Shown: positions 17,556 through 26,122, counted from the stretch's first letter. The stretch is DNA of 64,000 bases from Pelovirga terrestris (GCF_014773365.1 NZ_JACWUN010000001.1:279316-343315); one strand, 5' to 3'. Numbers and translations: made by a program. The notes: a model not told the origin generated them from the letters alone.

Positions 17556-18426
17556 TGTTCTGCACCTGTTCCCTGATCTTTTCAAGTTCCGACTTCAATC
17601 CAACCACATAACGGGTCAGAGTCGCATCGTTCGATTTAGAACCCATGGTATTGGCTTCACGGTTGAGTTCCTGTACCAGAAAATCCAGCTGCCTGCCGAC
17701 CGGCTCAGGGGTATCCATCAACTCACTGAACTGATCAAGATGACTACGAAAACGTACCAGCTCTTCACTGATATCACAGCGGTCAGCAAAAACAGCGATT
17801 TCCTGCGCTACCCGCTGCGGATCCATTTCCGTACCGTTCTGCAAACGTGTCAGGCGCTCGTTTAATTTACGTTGCCACTCCAGCGGAACCGTCGCAGCCT
17901 GGGCTTCAATATTGCCAAGTATCTCCCTGAGCAGTCCCAATCGCTCAACCATATCGACAGCGGTTGCCGCACCTTCGGCACTACGCATGCTGACAATAGC
18001 AGCAAGAGCATCCGCCAGTGCGGCTTCAAGACAAGAGAGGATCTCCGCTTCCACGACTGATACATCTTCAAGCTTGATGACATCCGGCAGAGACGCCAGA
18101 TATTCCAAAGGAACAGCGCCGGCAACCCCTTCAAGATCTCCAAGAGCCTGCAATGCCTCCAGGTAGGCCGCTGCCAGGCTCTGGTTAACTACCGGCTTGA
18201 CCGTCGCTTGGGCGTTGTTATTCTGGGTTACATAAATATCAATTTTGCCGCGCTTGAGAACCGCCCCAACCTGTTTTTTAATGTGCGTTTCAAAAGGTGT
18301 CACCAGCCGCGGAGCCTTGATATTCATATCGGCATAACGGTGATTAACCGCCTTGATTTCCACCGTAAAAGACAGATTGTCCCGTTGCGCCTGCCCGCGC
18401 CCATACCCGGTCATACTTTTGATCAT
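17548..18426 (-). CDS. YicC/YloC-family endoribonuclease
   Basis: 292 residues. YicC-type proteins are reported to cleave RNA and to affect small-RNA stability. The protein begins with the family signature MIKSMTGYGRGQ, then VEIKAVNHRYADMNIKAPR and IKKQVGAVLKRGKIDIYVT; the C-terminal half ends with the signature ELNREANTMGSKSNDATLTRYVVGLKSELEKIREQVQNIE. It is upstream of and overlaps gmk, as in many proteobacteria. Confidence 0.92.
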   Translation of the reverse strand: MIKSMTGYGRGQAQRDNLSFTVEIKAVNHRYADMNIKAPRLVTPFETHIKKQVGAVLKRGKIDIYVTQNNNAQATVKPVVNQSLAAAYLEALQALGDLEGVAGAVPLEYLASLPDVIKLEDVSVVEAEILSCLEAALADALAAIVSMRSAEGAATAVDMVERLGLLREILGNIEAQAATVPLEWQRKLNERLTRLQNGTEMDPQRVAQEIAVFADRCDISEELVRFRSHLDQFSELMDTPEPVGRQLDFLVQELNREANTMGSKSNDATLTRYVVGLKSELEKIREQVQNIE

Positions 18427-18460
18427 CTGGTTTCCTTTGTCTGAATATAATACAACGTAA

Positions 18461-18480
18461 GGGCGCGAATCATCGCGCCC
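18461..18480 (-). terminator. Hairpin after ugd
   Basis: GGGCGCGA-ATCA-TCGCGCCC, an 8-bp perfect stem with a four-base loop, 13 bases after the ugd stop. The downstream sequence on the minus strand is T-rich but not a clean T run, so termination strength is uncertain. Confidence 0.5.
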
Positions 18481-18492
18481 TGCTCTGGCCGG

Positions 18493-19830
18493 TTACACCA
18501 AGCGCCCGACCCCCACATACCCAAAACCGGCGCTCCGAATTAATGCGGGGTCATACTGATTACGGCCGTCAAAAATCAGGCGCTGTTTCATGGTCCGGCG
18601 CATGGCATCCAGGTCCGGAATACGGAACGGTTTCCACTCGGTCACCAGCAACATGGCATCAACACCTTCAAGCGCCTGGTATTGGTTATCCACCAGCCGC
18701 AAGCGGCCGGAGGCAAACCACTCTGCGGGCAGCTCACGGGCGGCTGTTTCCATCGCCACCGGATCATAGGCCAGAACATTCGCTCCAGCGGCCATCAGAT
18801 CGGCAAGCAGCACCTTGGCAGAAGCCTCGCGCATGTCATCGGTGCCGGGTTTGAACGCTAATCCCCAGACCCCGAAGGTTAAGCCGGACAAGTCATCACC
18901 AAAATGCCGGCGGATCTGACGTCCGAACCATCCCTTTTGGAACTGATTGCGATTTTCCACCGACTGCAGCACCTGCGGTTCAAAACCAACCTGCTGGGCC
19001 ATGCGGATCAAGGCCTGCACATCCTTGGGAAAACAGGAACCACCATAACCGCAACCGGGATAAATAAATGAGAAACCGATCCGGCTATCCGAACCGATTC
19101 CCCGCCGGACGCTTTCGACATCAACGCCCATCAACTCACACAGGTTAGCCATCTCGTTGATAAAAGAGATTTTTGTTGCCAGCATCGAGTTGGCCGCATA
19201 CTTGGTCATTTCCGCATCACGCACGCCCATATAGATGGTGCGCTCATGATTGCGATTAAAAGGCGCGTACAACTGATGCATCATTTCGCGGGCACGCGGA
19301 CTGTTGGTGCCGACAACAATCCGATCCGGCTTCATAAAGTCATCAATCGCCGCCCCTTCTTTTAAAAACTCCGGGTTGCTGACAACATCAAAGGTCAGAT
19401 CGAGACCGCGATTATCCAGTTCCTGCTGTAGCGCTTCGCGAACCGTATCAGCCGTTCCGACCGGCACCGTCGACTTATTAACGATAACCGCATAATCGGT
19501 CAGCAACGAACCAATCTCTTTAGCCACCGCCAGCACATATTGCAGATCAGCAGAACCATCTTCCCCCGGCGGCGTACCGACAGCGATAAAATAAAGCTGG
19601 CACTCCTCCATCGCCTCCTGCAGATTGCTGGTAAAATGTAACCGACCTTCCGCATGATTGTTTGCCACCAGCGCATCCAACCCCGGCTCGTAAATCGGCA
19701 ACCGCCCCTCTTTCAACCCTTCTATCTTTTCCTGATCGATATCAACACAATAGACCTGATTGCCCATTTCGGCAAAACAGGCGCCACTGACCAGCCCGAC
19801 ATAGCCGGTTCCTATAATCGTCAATTTCAT
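18493..19830 (-). CDS. ugd: UDP-glucose 6-dehydrogenase
   Basis: 445 residues. It oxidises UDP-glucose to UDP-glucuronate with two NAD+, supplying uronic acid for exopolysaccharide. The N-terminal Rossmann motif is MKLTIIGTGYVGLVSGACFAEMG; the central region has FVVSNPEFLKEGAAIDDFMKPDRIVVG-like sequence and the catalytic cysteine segment YPGCGYGGSCFPKDVQALI; the C-terminal domain has FGVWGLAFKPGTDDMREASA. It is monocistronic here but probably serves the polysaccharide genes further right. Confidence 0.95.
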   Translation of the reverse strand: MKLTIIGTGYVGLVSGACFAEMGNQVYCVDIDQEKIEGLKEGRLPIYEPGLDALVANNHAEGRLHFTSNLQEAMEECQLYFIAVGTPPGEDGSADLQYVLAVAKEIGSLLTDYAVIVNKSTVPVGTADTVREALQQELDNRGLDLTFDVVSNPEFLKEGAAIDDFMKPDRIVVGTNSPRAREMMHQLYAPFNRNHERTIYMGVRDAEMTKYAANSMLATKISFINEMANLCELMGVDVESVRRGIGSDSRIGFSFIYPGCGYGGSCFPKDVQALIRMAQQVGFEPQVLQSVENRNQFQKGWFGRQIRRHFGDDLSGLTFGVWGLAFKPGTDDMREASAKVLLADLMAAGANVLAYDPVAMETAARELPAEWFASGRLRLVDNQYQALEGVDAMLLVTEWKPFRIPDLDAMRRTMKQRLIFDGRNQYDPALIRSAGFGYVGVGRLV

Positions 19831-19924
19831 GAAAAACCCTCGGAATGATTTAAAATTAAATACTTAAAGAGACCAAAAAACGTTGAAAGGATACCGCGCT
19901 TTAGCATGAAAGTGAAGAAAATAC

Positions 19925-20100
19925 TACCGCTTAAGCGGTGTCTACCGCTTTGCGGTGTCATTGGTCTGCCGCTTAAGCGGCGTCCATCGCTAAAGCGATG
20001 TCACTGAGCTATCTTCGTTTTTGAGGACACACCGTGTATCCTCAAAAACGAAGATAGCTCAAAGATAGTTCACTACCCACTACCCACTACCCACTACCCA
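19925..20100. repeat. Repeat block after the beta-CASP hydrolase gene: families A and C plus a long palindrome
   Basis: 19928-20003 holds four family A stems of the type CCGCTTAAGCGG and CCGCTTTGCGGTGTC. A long perfect palindrome follows at 20005-20061, then five CCCACTA-type heptamers (about 20066-20101) directly at the end of the hydrolase gene. No gene is seen here. Confidence 0.75.
20005..20061. repeat. Perfect 23-bp inverted repeat with 11-base loop
   Basis: The left arm 20005-20027 starts TGAGCTATCTTCG; the right arm 20039-20061 is its exact complement. The loop contains ACACCGTGT, itself a short palindrome, so the whole could extrude as a cruciform. There is no T run, so it is not a standard terminator. 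Confidence 0.85.
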
Positions 20101-21468
20101 TCAACCCGTAACCACAACCTTCATCCCCTCCCCCAGCTTCTGCAATTCCGCCTGCAACGCCACCTTGGCCTCCTTGTCACCATGAACCAGGTAAATGGTC
20201 TTCGGTTGGTGACGCATGCGCTTGATGAAATTTACCAGATTCTGCTGATCGGCATGGGCAGAATAGCCACTGATGGTATGAACCTGTGCCTTGATGTCGT
20301 AACGTTTGTCATCCAGAATCACATAACCACCGCGCGGCCCGTAGCTCTGGATCGCTCGCCCGGGTGTGCCTTCGGCCTGATAGCCGACAAAAAGAACATC
20401 GGTGCGCGCATCACCCAATAACGCCTTCAGATATCCAACGATCCGCCCACCGTTACACATCCCGCTGCCGGCAATCACAATGGCCGGGCGCGCGGTGCGC
20501 TGCAGATAGTCAACGGTATGGAGATGATCCTGATGGGAGTCGATGGTGATCAATTGGTCAAACGACAGGGGATGACGCCCCGCCGCGACCTTGCGACCGG
20601 CTTCAGCATCCCATAAATCCTTGAGCTGCCGATAGGCAGCGGTAAAGCGACTGGCCAGCGGTGAATCAACGATGATTTCCAGATCATCCCAGGACATGCC
20701 GGCGGCAACCTCCTCCCGCCGGCAGCGAAAGATTAGATCTTCCAGTTCATACAACAGCTCCTGGGTCCTGCCGATACTGAATGCCGGTATCAGGATAGCG
20801 CCACGATCGGCAAATGCCCGCTTGATCACCTGACGCAATAATTGGCGCCGCTGCCGACGATTGGAATGCCGACGATCACCGTAGGTACTTTCCAGAACGA
20901 CCGTATCGGCGCGATAAGGTGCTCTCGGTGCCGGCAACAGTGGCGCGTAGGGAGCGCCCAGATCACCGGAAAACAGGAATCGCCGTCCCGACACATCACA
21001 CTCAATATACGCCGACCCAAGGATATGTCCGGCGCGCTTGAACTTCGCCCTGATATCGGTGTCGGCGATATTTGCCCATTGGCCAAAAGGCACAGCAACA
21101 ATACGTTCTTCGATCAACCGAAGAAAACGCTCCACCAGGCGCTGATCCCTAGTAAAGCCGATCTTGACCGCATCCTCCAGGACCAGCGGCAACAGCTGCG
21201 CCGAGGCCTCGGAACAATAGATAGGACCGGCAAACCCGGCAGCCGACAGATAGGGAATCCGCCCGACATGGTCAATATGAACGTGGGTAACCAACAGCGC
21301 CCTGATGTGATCAACTGGAAAATCGATCTCCAACGGCCGCTCATCCGCCCCCTGAAACAACCCGCAGTCGATCAGGATTCCGGAATCCTGCGTAACCTGC
21401 AGCTCATAACAGGAACCGGTCACCCCGCTGGTGCCACCGTGAAAATGTAGTTGTGGATATTGACTCAT
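20101..21468 (-). CDS. MBL-fold beta-CASP RNA hydrolase (RMMBL domain, YSH1/CPSF73-like)
   Basis: 455 residues. Proteins of this group are zinc-dependent RNA nucleases. The metallo-beta-lactamase part has LLVTHVHIDHVGRIPYL (HxHxDH) and FSGDLGAPY; the beta-CASP domain spans about residues 240-380 with IPAFSIGRTQELLYEL and VIAGSGMCNGGRIVGYL; the C-terminal RMMBL segment has ISGYSAHADQQNL and IYLVHGDKEA. All metal ligands appear present, so it should be active. The substrate is unknown. It stands alone between repeat blocks. Confidence 0.88.
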   Translation of the reverse strand: MSQYPQLHFHGGTSGVTGSCYELQVTQDSGILIDCGLFQGADERPLEIDFPVDHIRALLVTHVHIDHVGRIPYLSAAGFAGPIYCSEASAQLLPLVLEDAVKIGFTRDQRLVERFLRLIEERIVAVPFGQWANIADTDIRAKFKRAGHILGSAYIECDVSGRRFLFSGDLGAPYAPLLPAPRAPYRADTVVLESTYGDRRHSNRRQRRQLLRQVIKRAFADRGAILIPAFSIGRTQELLYELEDLIFRCRREEVAAGMSWDDLEIIVDSPLASRFTAAYRQLKDLWDAEAGRKVAAGRHPLSFDQLITIDSHQDHLHTVDYLQRTARPAIVIAGSGMCNGGRIVGYLKALLGDARTDVLFVGYQAEGTPGRAIQSYGPRGGYVILDDKRYDIKAQVHTISGYSAHADQQNLVNFIKRMRHQPKTIYLVHGDKEAKVALQAELQKLGEGMKVVVTG

Positions 21469-21479
21469 TGTTTCCCCCT

Positions 21480-21720
21480 CTTCATTCTGCCGCTAAAGCG
21501 GTGTCCTTTGTCCTTGGTCAGCCGCTAATGCGGCGTCATTGGTATAATCTATCGTGAACAGTAATCGGTAAAAACTTTAATGAACGATAAACAGTGAGCC
21601 GTGATCGGCAACTGCTTACTGCTCACAACTCACGGTTCACTAATTTCCCATTCCCTACTACCCACTACCTACTACCCGTTTTTTCTGCCCTTCCCTCTCC
21701 GCCTCTCCGTTAATATTTTT
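21480..21720. repeat. Composite spacer: families A, B, C and D
   Basis: In order: two family A stems (21488-21545), family B strings (about 21553-21650), CCCACTAC-type heptamers (21654-21680), and a family D string ending in CCGTTAATATTTTTC (21682-21725). It separates the beta-CASP gene from the first TA pair. No gene is seen. Confidence 0.75.
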
Positions 21721-21725
21721 CCTCG

Positions 21726-22148
21726 CTACTCGCCACTTTCACAAACATACAACCGCAACTGACCGGGCGGCAGAACCTTAAAGGGACATAAATCCACCAT
21801 TGCGAGCAAGTCCTGATCACCGGAGACTAATATATCCGCATGGCCGGCATAGGCAAGGTCGATAAACATCTGATCATCAGGGTCAGAACATATTGGCACA
21901 GCGACTCCTGACGCCGGCACTTTGACAACTGTGGTTAACGGCAAATATTCACCGAGCAAACCCTCAATGTCGACAGGCTCAAGTTGAAATTTAGGGTAAC
22001 TTAAAACCCGCATCAATTCAGCGACAGTGTCCCGTGATACTAACGGATGTAATTCTGCCCACAATTGACGGATCCAGGCCGATCGACCATGAGCAAATAA
22101 CAATGCCGAAACAACCACATTGGTATCAAAAACGACCCTCAAACTCAT
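21726..22148 (-). CDS. PIN-domain toxin (VapC-like, TIGR00305-type)
   Basis: 140 residues. PIN-domain toxins are Mg-dependent ribonucleases. The acidic cluster is present: VFDTNVVVSALL near the start, DTVAELMRVL, SDPDDQMFIDLA and ILVSGDQDLLAM. It overlaps the upstream AbrB-type antitoxin gene by four bases, the usual coupled antitoxin-toxin order. RNA target unknown. Confidence 0.87.
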   Translation of the reverse strand: MSLRVVFDTNVVVSALLFAHGRSAWIRQLWAELHPLVSRDTVAELMRVLSYPKFQLEPVDIEGLLGEYLPLTTVVKVPASGVAVPICSDPDDQMFIDLAYAGHADILVSGDQDLLAMVDLCPFKVLPPGQLRLYVCESGE

Positions 22149-22366
22149 TTACGCCGGGCCCATTCAATGGCAGCAGTAACATCTTCTGCCACAATGCCCA
22201 GCTCAGCCAGCTTTTCCCGAACCTGATCCGCACTGCCCGGTCGAACCGGAAACAACAGGATCTGACCTTTCTCCTCGCGAACGTCAAAGTAATTTACACC
22301 GGGAAACTTGTCGACAATCTTCTTGGGCAATGTAATCTGGTTTTTACTGGTTTTTTTCGCCAACAT
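22145..22366 (-). CDS. AbrB/MazE-fold antitoxin partner of the PIN toxin
   Basis: 73 residues. KKTSKNQITLPKKIVDKFPGVNYFDV is a swapped-hairpin (SpoVT/AbrB-like) DNA-binding domain, followed by a C-terminal segment likely to wrap the toxin. ATG at 22366 is preceded by GGGGG; the TTG four codons upstream is less likely. It probably represses its own operon. Confidence 0.85.
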   Translation of the reverse strand: MLAKKTSKNQITLPKKIVDKFPGVNYFDVREEKGQILLFPVRPGSADQVREKLAELGIVAEDVTAAIEWARRK

Positions 22367-22740
22367 AAACACCCCCAAAAGAAAGGATTCCTTACATTCG
22401 ACATTCTATTACATCTGGAGTTTGAACGAAATAGCAATTTTAACGCCGGCGCAATGAAGTTGGTGTTACTCTCTGTCATTGGTGGCCGATGATGCATGCA
22501 GATGTTACGCAGATAAAACCGACACAATCAGGTAGTGGGTAGTGGGTAGTGGGTAGTGGGTAGTCTTAACCCACTACCCACTACCCGTTTTTCCCGCCCT
22601 TGGCTCTCCGTTAATGTTTTTTTTCCGCTTACTGCTCACCGTTCACCGCTCACCGCTCACGGTTTACTGATTTTATTACCCGTTTTTCCGCCCTTGCTTC
22701 ATCACTCATCACTCGTCACTGCTTTCACACTCCCCATATA
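22367..22740. repeat. Composite spacer: families C, D and B
   Basis: Up to about 22510 nothing is recognised. From 22528 five GTAGTGGG-type heptamers meet four inverted CCCACTA copies, giving a large inverted repeat (about 22531-22590). Family D (22586-22628), family B (22630-22675) and a second short D-like string follow up to the vapBC promoter. Confidence 0.72.
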
Positions 22741-22742
22741 CA

Positions 22743-22772
22743 TTGACCACAGCATCTCTTTCATAGTAGACT
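22743..22772 (+). promoter_or_regulatory. Promoter of the Phd/PIN pair
   Basis: TTGACC (22743-22748), an 18-base spacer, TAGACT (22767-22772). AAGGGAG lies before the ATG at 22801. Confidence 0.5.
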
Positions 22773-22800
22773 AAGCCACCAGACTAAGGGAGAATGTCAA

Positions 22801-23025
22801 ATGGAAACGATCAATATCCACGAAGCGAAAACCCACCTGTCCCGACTGTTGGCACGAGTCCATGCCGGCGAAGAAGTCATTATCTCTAAATCCGGAAAAC
22901 CTTACGCCAAGCTGGTTCCAATCGACCTAGCGACAAAAAGAAAACCCGGAATTGCCAAAGGAAAAGTGACTGCCGATTTTTTTGAACCACTCCCCGAAGA
23001 GGAACTGGACGCATGGGAAAGTTGA
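22801..23025 (+). CDS. Phd/YefM-family antitoxin
   Basis: 74 residues. METINIHEAKTHLSRLLARV is the Phd/YefM N-terminal DNA-binding fold, with VIISKSGKPYAKLVPID typical of VapB-type members. The acidic C-terminus (PLPEEELDAWES) likely neutralises the toxin. Its end overlaps the PIN toxin gene by 13 bases. Confidence 0.88.
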   Translation: METINIHEAKTHLSRLLARVHAGEEVIISKSGKPYAKLVPIDLATKRKPGIAKGKVTADFFEPLPEEELDAWES

Positions 23026-23411
23026 ACTTGCTACTGGATACCCATATTTTTTTATGGTGGTTGTTCGACGCGCCGGACTTGTCGGAAAAAATACGGGCGA
23101 TGATCAGCTCAAGGGAAAACACCGTCTACATCAGCCCGGCATCGGTCTGGGAAATAGCAACGAAATACCGAATAGGTAAATTACCCCATGCCGATGCAGT
23201 AGCCAAAAATGTTCCCTACTGGATTGATCAAGCCGGCTTTACCCCCTTGCCGATCACTCCCGACCATGCCCAGCTAGCCGGCAGCTGGCCGCAACCACAC
23301 CGAGATCCTTTCGACCGCATGCTCGCAGCACAGAGCAAACTCGAAAGCATGGCTCTGATCAGTGTTGATAAGCAGATGAAAATGTTTCCGATTCAGGTGA
23401 TTGATAATTAA
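23013..23411 (+). CDS. PIN-domain toxin (VapC-like, YhcG/PilT N-terminus type)
   Basis: 132 residues. LLLDTHIFLWWLFD carries the first catalytic Asp, VYISPASVWEIATKYRIGKL the second acidic region, and HRDPFDRMLAAQSKLESMALIS the DPFDR motif characteristic of this branch, with D at ISVDKQM. It is the ribonuclease partner of the upstream Phd-type antitoxin. Confidence 0.88.
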   Translation: MGKLNLLLDTHIFLWWLFDAPDLSEKIRAMISSRENTVYISPASVWEIATKYRIGKLPHADAVAKNVPYWIDQAGFTPLPITPDHAQLAGSWPQPHRDPFDRMLAAQSKLESMALISVDKQMKMFPIQVIDN

Positions 23412-23745
23412 GGTGTCATTGGTCTGCCGCTATCGCGGCGTCTACCGCTGCGCGGTGTCCCTTGTCTGCCACTTCGTGGCGTCATTTGTCTACCGCTGCG
23501 CGGTGTCTGCCGCTAGCGCGGCGTCATTTGTAAAAGCTATGAGCGGTGAACGGTGAGCGGTGAACGGTAAAATCTTTAGATCAAAGGCCGGGCGGGCACA
23601 GGGACCCGCCCCTACGGTTTTCCTACTACCTACTACCTACTACCTACTACCTACTACCTACTACCCACTCCCTACTACCCGTTTTTCCGCCCTTTCCTCT
23701 CCGCCGTTAATTTTTTTCTACTCGTCACCGCTTTTGCCTACAAAA
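23412..23745. repeat. Composite spacer: families A, B, G, C and D
   Basis: Six family A stems (23412-23532), family B (23535-23568), a 59-bp stretch with the family G palindrome (23565-23623) that is identical to 27304-27362, about seven CTACTAC-type heptamers (23620-23678), then family D to about 23720. No gene; short open frames here are made of the repeats. Confidence 0.8.
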
Positions 23746-23801
23746 AGCCGTACATACTTGCTATAGTTGCCGTACAGAACCTATTTCAGCAGGAGATAAT
23801 G

Positions 23802-24038
23802 ATGCCGGCTCGCAAACTAACCATTCGGTTACCTGAAGAGGAGATAGAATTCGCAAAAGAATATGCCCTACGCAACGGTATCAGCGTCACGGAGATGATA
23901 GACCGCTACCTGAAAAATCTTCGTAAACAAACCAGGGCAGAACTCCATCCTGACATACAACGTTTCAGCGGCATTATCAGCAGTAACATTGACGCTGAAA
24001 TTGCCTACCACGAAGCACTGGAAGAAAAACACCGGTGA
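23802..24038 (+). CDS. RHH-like antitoxin (DUF6364-type) of a PIN pair
   Basis: 78 residues. KLTIRLPEEEIEFAKEYALRNGISVTEMIDRYL is a ribbon-helix-helix DNA-binding motif; the rest is a toxin-binding tail. AGGAG lies six bases before the second of two adjacent ATG codons (23799 and 23802). The stop overlaps the PIN gene start (GTGA). Confidence 0.82.
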   Translation: MPARKLTIRLPEEEIEFAKEYALRNGISVTEMIDRYLKNLRKQTRAELHPDIQRFSGIISSNIDAEIAYHEALEEKHR

Positions 24039-24439
24039 AAATTCTTCTTGATCTCAATATCCTGCTTGATGTTGTGCAAAAGCGTCAGCCCCACTACCAG
24101 GCTTCGGCAGCCATTCTGGATTTTGCCATCAGAAATCAATGCTGTTGTATATGTGCTCATCAGATAACAACCCTGTATTACCTGGTCAATAAATACGCTG
24201 ACCATCAACAGGCATCTGAATTGCTGGACTGGCTGCTGCAGAATGTCACCATCATACCGGAAAACAAGGAAACCTTTTTGCAAGCCAGAGTGCTGGTTTT
24301 CAGGGATTTTGAAGATGCCGTAACGAGCGCAGCCGCTCAACAACAGCAATGTCAATTTATTATCACCCGCAATGGCAAGGACTTCAAAAAATCACCCATA
24401 CCCGCCTTGAGTCCATTGGAGTTTTTGGCGATGCAGTAA
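24035..24439 (+). CDS. PIN-domain toxin
   Basis: 134 residues with GTG start. KILLDLNILLDVV gives the first acidic residues, FRDFEDAVTSAAA and IITRNGKDFKKSPIPALSPLEFL match the central and C-terminal motifs of PIN_3 proteins. A Cys/His-rich loop (NQCCCICAHQ) lies in the middle. It forms a pair with the overlapping RHH gene. Confidence 0.83.
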   Translation: MKILLDLNILLDVVQKRQPHYQASAAILDFAIRNQCCCICAHQITTLYYLVNKYADHQQASELLDWLLQNVTIIPENKETFLQARVLVFRDFEDAVTSAAAQQQQCQFIITRNGKDFKKSPIPALSPLEFLAMQ

Positions 24440-24650
24440 TCGCTGAAGCGGTGGCAGCCGCTGCGCGGGCCCTTTCCTCTCCGCCGTTAATGTTTTTCCT
24501 CGCTACTCGCTACTCGTCCCCGCTTTCAACCCTTGCCTTTTTATTCTGTAGACTAATCACCCAAAATCATATAGCTCAAAAACAGTAGCGGTGTTAGAAA
24601 GACAGGATACAGGAGTTAGAATTCAGAATTTAGTTAACTGGTATATTTCA
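24440..24650. repeat. Spacer with a degenerate family A stem and family D
   Basis: A worn GAAGCGG/CCGCTGCGCGG string (24440-24470) joins a family D string (24470-24510), followed by unremarkable AT-rich sequence and an AGGATACAGGAG-type string that also occurs near 13045. Confidence 0.55.
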
Positions 24651-24676
24651 AGTGTCAGGTTCTTGCGTGACGAAGA

Positions 24677-24696
24677 TGGTAATGCTAGTATTACCA
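24677..24696. promoter_or_regulatory. 20-bp near-perfect palindrome, candidate MazE-type operator
   Basis: TGGTAATGCTAGTATTACCA is symmetric except for one central pair. It ends five bases before the AAGGAGG of the antitoxin gene, the standard position for autorepression by an AbrB-type antitoxin. Confidence 0.6.
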
Positions 24697-24711
24697 AAAA
24701 GGAGGTCTATT

Positions 24712-24942
24712 ATGCCAACGGCGACGAGTAAAATCACATCCAAATATCAAGCCACGATCCCGGAACCGGTGCGTAAAGTTCTTCACCTAAAAGCTGGAGA
24801 TGCCATTGCTTTTGACATTGAGAACAACCAGATTCGCCTCAGAAAAGCGCGTCCCATCGACTTCTCCTTTGCCAAAGCACTCGAAAAAACACTCAGTGAA
24901 TGGGAATCAGCCACAGATGAGGAAGCATATCGTGACCTTTAA
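24712..24942 (+). CDS. AbrB/MazE-family antitoxin
   Basis: 76 residues. ATSKITSKYQATIPEPVRKVLHLKAGDAIAFDIENNQIRL is a swapped-hairpin DNA-binding domain; the rest is an acidic toxin-binding tail. An AAGGAGG lies before the ATG. Its last 11 bases overlap the toxin gene. Confidence 0.87.
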   Translation: MPTATSKITSKYQATIPEPVRKVLHLKAGDAIAFDIENNQIRLRKARPIDFSFAKALEKTLSEWESATDEEAYRDL

Positions 24943-25273
24943 TACCTTTGATATTGTTGTTGTGCCCTTTCCATTCACTGACAAAACCACAAACAAACGC
25001 CGACCCGCACTGATTCTATCCGACGCACAAGCATTTAATCTGCAGGTCGGTCAGGCTGTTATGGCGATGATCACCAGTGCTAAAAATTCAGATTGGCCAC
25101 TCGATATCGATATCCAGGATTTGGATTCTGCCGGCCTGCCCGCACCTTCAATGATCCGAATGAAATTGTTCACCCTGGATGAAAAACTGATTATAAGAAA
25201 AGCAGGACAACTTGCCAAACCTGATCAGAAAAAAGTCATAGAAGCGCTTCGCCTGCTTCTTCCCTTCGTGTGA
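24932..25273 (+). CDS. MazF/PemK-family toxin
   Basis: 113 residues. MazF toxins are ribosome-independent endoribonucleases. FDIVVVPFPFTDKTTNKRRPALILSDA is the characteristic N-terminus with the catalytic Arg; AMITSAKNSDWPLDI (conserved Ser/Thr) and PSMIRMKLFTLDEKLI follow. GTG at 24932 has GAGGAAG upstream; ATG at 24917 is an alternative. Confidence 0.87.
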   Translation: MTFNTFDIVVVPFPFTDKTTNKRRPALILSDAQAFNLQVGQAVMAMITSAKNSDWPLDIDIQDLDSAGLPAPSMIRMKLFTLDEKLIIRKAGQLAKPDQKKVIEALRLLLPFV

Positions 25274-25349
25274 TCACAATAAAGCTGAAGCCCGGCACAA
25301 ACTCGATCTTTCTCAGACTGAGTTTGCCAGGGTTCTCGGAGTAGCACAC

Positions 25350-25532
25350 GGTTTTCTGTTTTTCTCTGCGATCTCTGCGATCTTTGCGCGAGGCCGGTTT
25401 TAAAGATCTGTCTCTCGCCCGTTCGCTTCGCTCATTCACGACGCAACGACCCTACGAGGTCAAATTCTATTTTCTCGTTTCTGCCTGCTTCTTTCCATTA
25501 ATGTTTTTCCGCTCACCGCTCACCGCTCACCG
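25350..25532. repeat. Family E unit plus family D and B fragments
   Basis: CTCTGCGATCTCTGCG then GCGCGAGGCCGG (25360-25400), CTCTCGCCCGTTCGCTTCGC (25412-25435), then short D and B strings to 25530, directly before the stop of the minus-strand antitoxin. Nothing is recognised between the mazF stop and 25350. Confidence 0.7.
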
Positions 25533-25534
25533 AC

Positions 25535-25813
25535 TCAGGCCACGCTTAGCTTGCAACCCAGTGCCTTGGCAACTTTGCTCACGGTGGTGAAGTTTGGGTT
25601 TCCGCCATCGGCAAGTGACTTGTACAGACTGGCACGGGTGACTCCGGCCTCCCTGGCGACCTCACTCATCCCTTTGGCCCGAGCAGCCGTGTTCAGCGCA
25701 TGGATAAAATCGACCTCGTCGCCGGTGTCCGCTGCTTCCTTCAAAAACTCTCGGATGTCTTCCGGGGTGTTCAGATGTTCGGCAATATCGAAAGGCTTGG
25801 TTTTAATAGCCAT
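25535..25813 (-). CDS. HTH addiction-module antidote (COG3636/HigA-like)
   Basis: 92 residues. TKPFDIAEHLNTPEDIREFL opens the family, then the helix-turn-helix MSEVAREAGVTRASLYKSLADGGNPNFTTVSKVAKALG. It lies three bases after the toxin gene, toxin first, as usual for this family. The antitoxin binds the toxin and the shared promoter. Confidence 0.88.
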   Translation of the reverse strand: MAIKTKPFDIAEHLNTPEDIREFLKEAADTGDEVDFIHALNTAARAKGMSEVAREAGVTRASLYKSLADGGNPNFTTVSKVAKALGCKLSVA

Positions 25814-25816
25814 GGT

Positions 25817-26116
25817 TCACACCTCCAAATCTCGTAAAAGGGTGGTTGCTGTTTCAATGTCTTTGGCCTGCGTCGCTTTGTTGCCACCGACCAGCAGGAG
25901 AACCACCAACCCATTACGAATTGTGTAATAGACGCGCAGCCCGCCTCCGAAGAAACACCGCAGCTCATACAGGTTGCTGCTTAACTGCTTGAAATCGCCG
26001 AAATTACCATTTTCAACGCGACTCAAGCGAGCCAGCAGGCGGTTTCTCACCGACGCGTCCTTCAGACTGGTTAGCCACTTGTCGAACGTGGAAGTACTCT
26101 GCAGTTCGTATTCCAT
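25817..26116 (-). CDS. RelE/ParE-type toxin (COG3657/HigB-like)
   Basis: 99 residues. The start MEYELQSTSTFDKWLTSLKD, the RNRLLARLSRVENGNFGDFKQLSSNLYELRCFFGGGLRVYYT core and the C-terminal ATTLLRDLEV fit COG3657. The ATG at 26116 coincides with the expected transcription start of the promoter at 26123-26151, so the mRNA may be leaderless. Confidence 0.87.
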   Translation of the reverse strand: MEYELQSTSTFDKWLTSLKDASVRNRLLARLSRVENGNFGDFKQLSSNLYELRCFFGGGLRVYYTIRNGLVVLLLVGGNKATQAKDIETATTLLRDLEV

Positions 26117-26122
26117 GCCCAA

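Noticed and set aside
23560..23766. Small frame starting MNGKIFRSKAGRAQGPAPT, with a near copy at 27299
   Set aside because: Both come from the identical 59-bp stretch plus heptamers, not from a gene.
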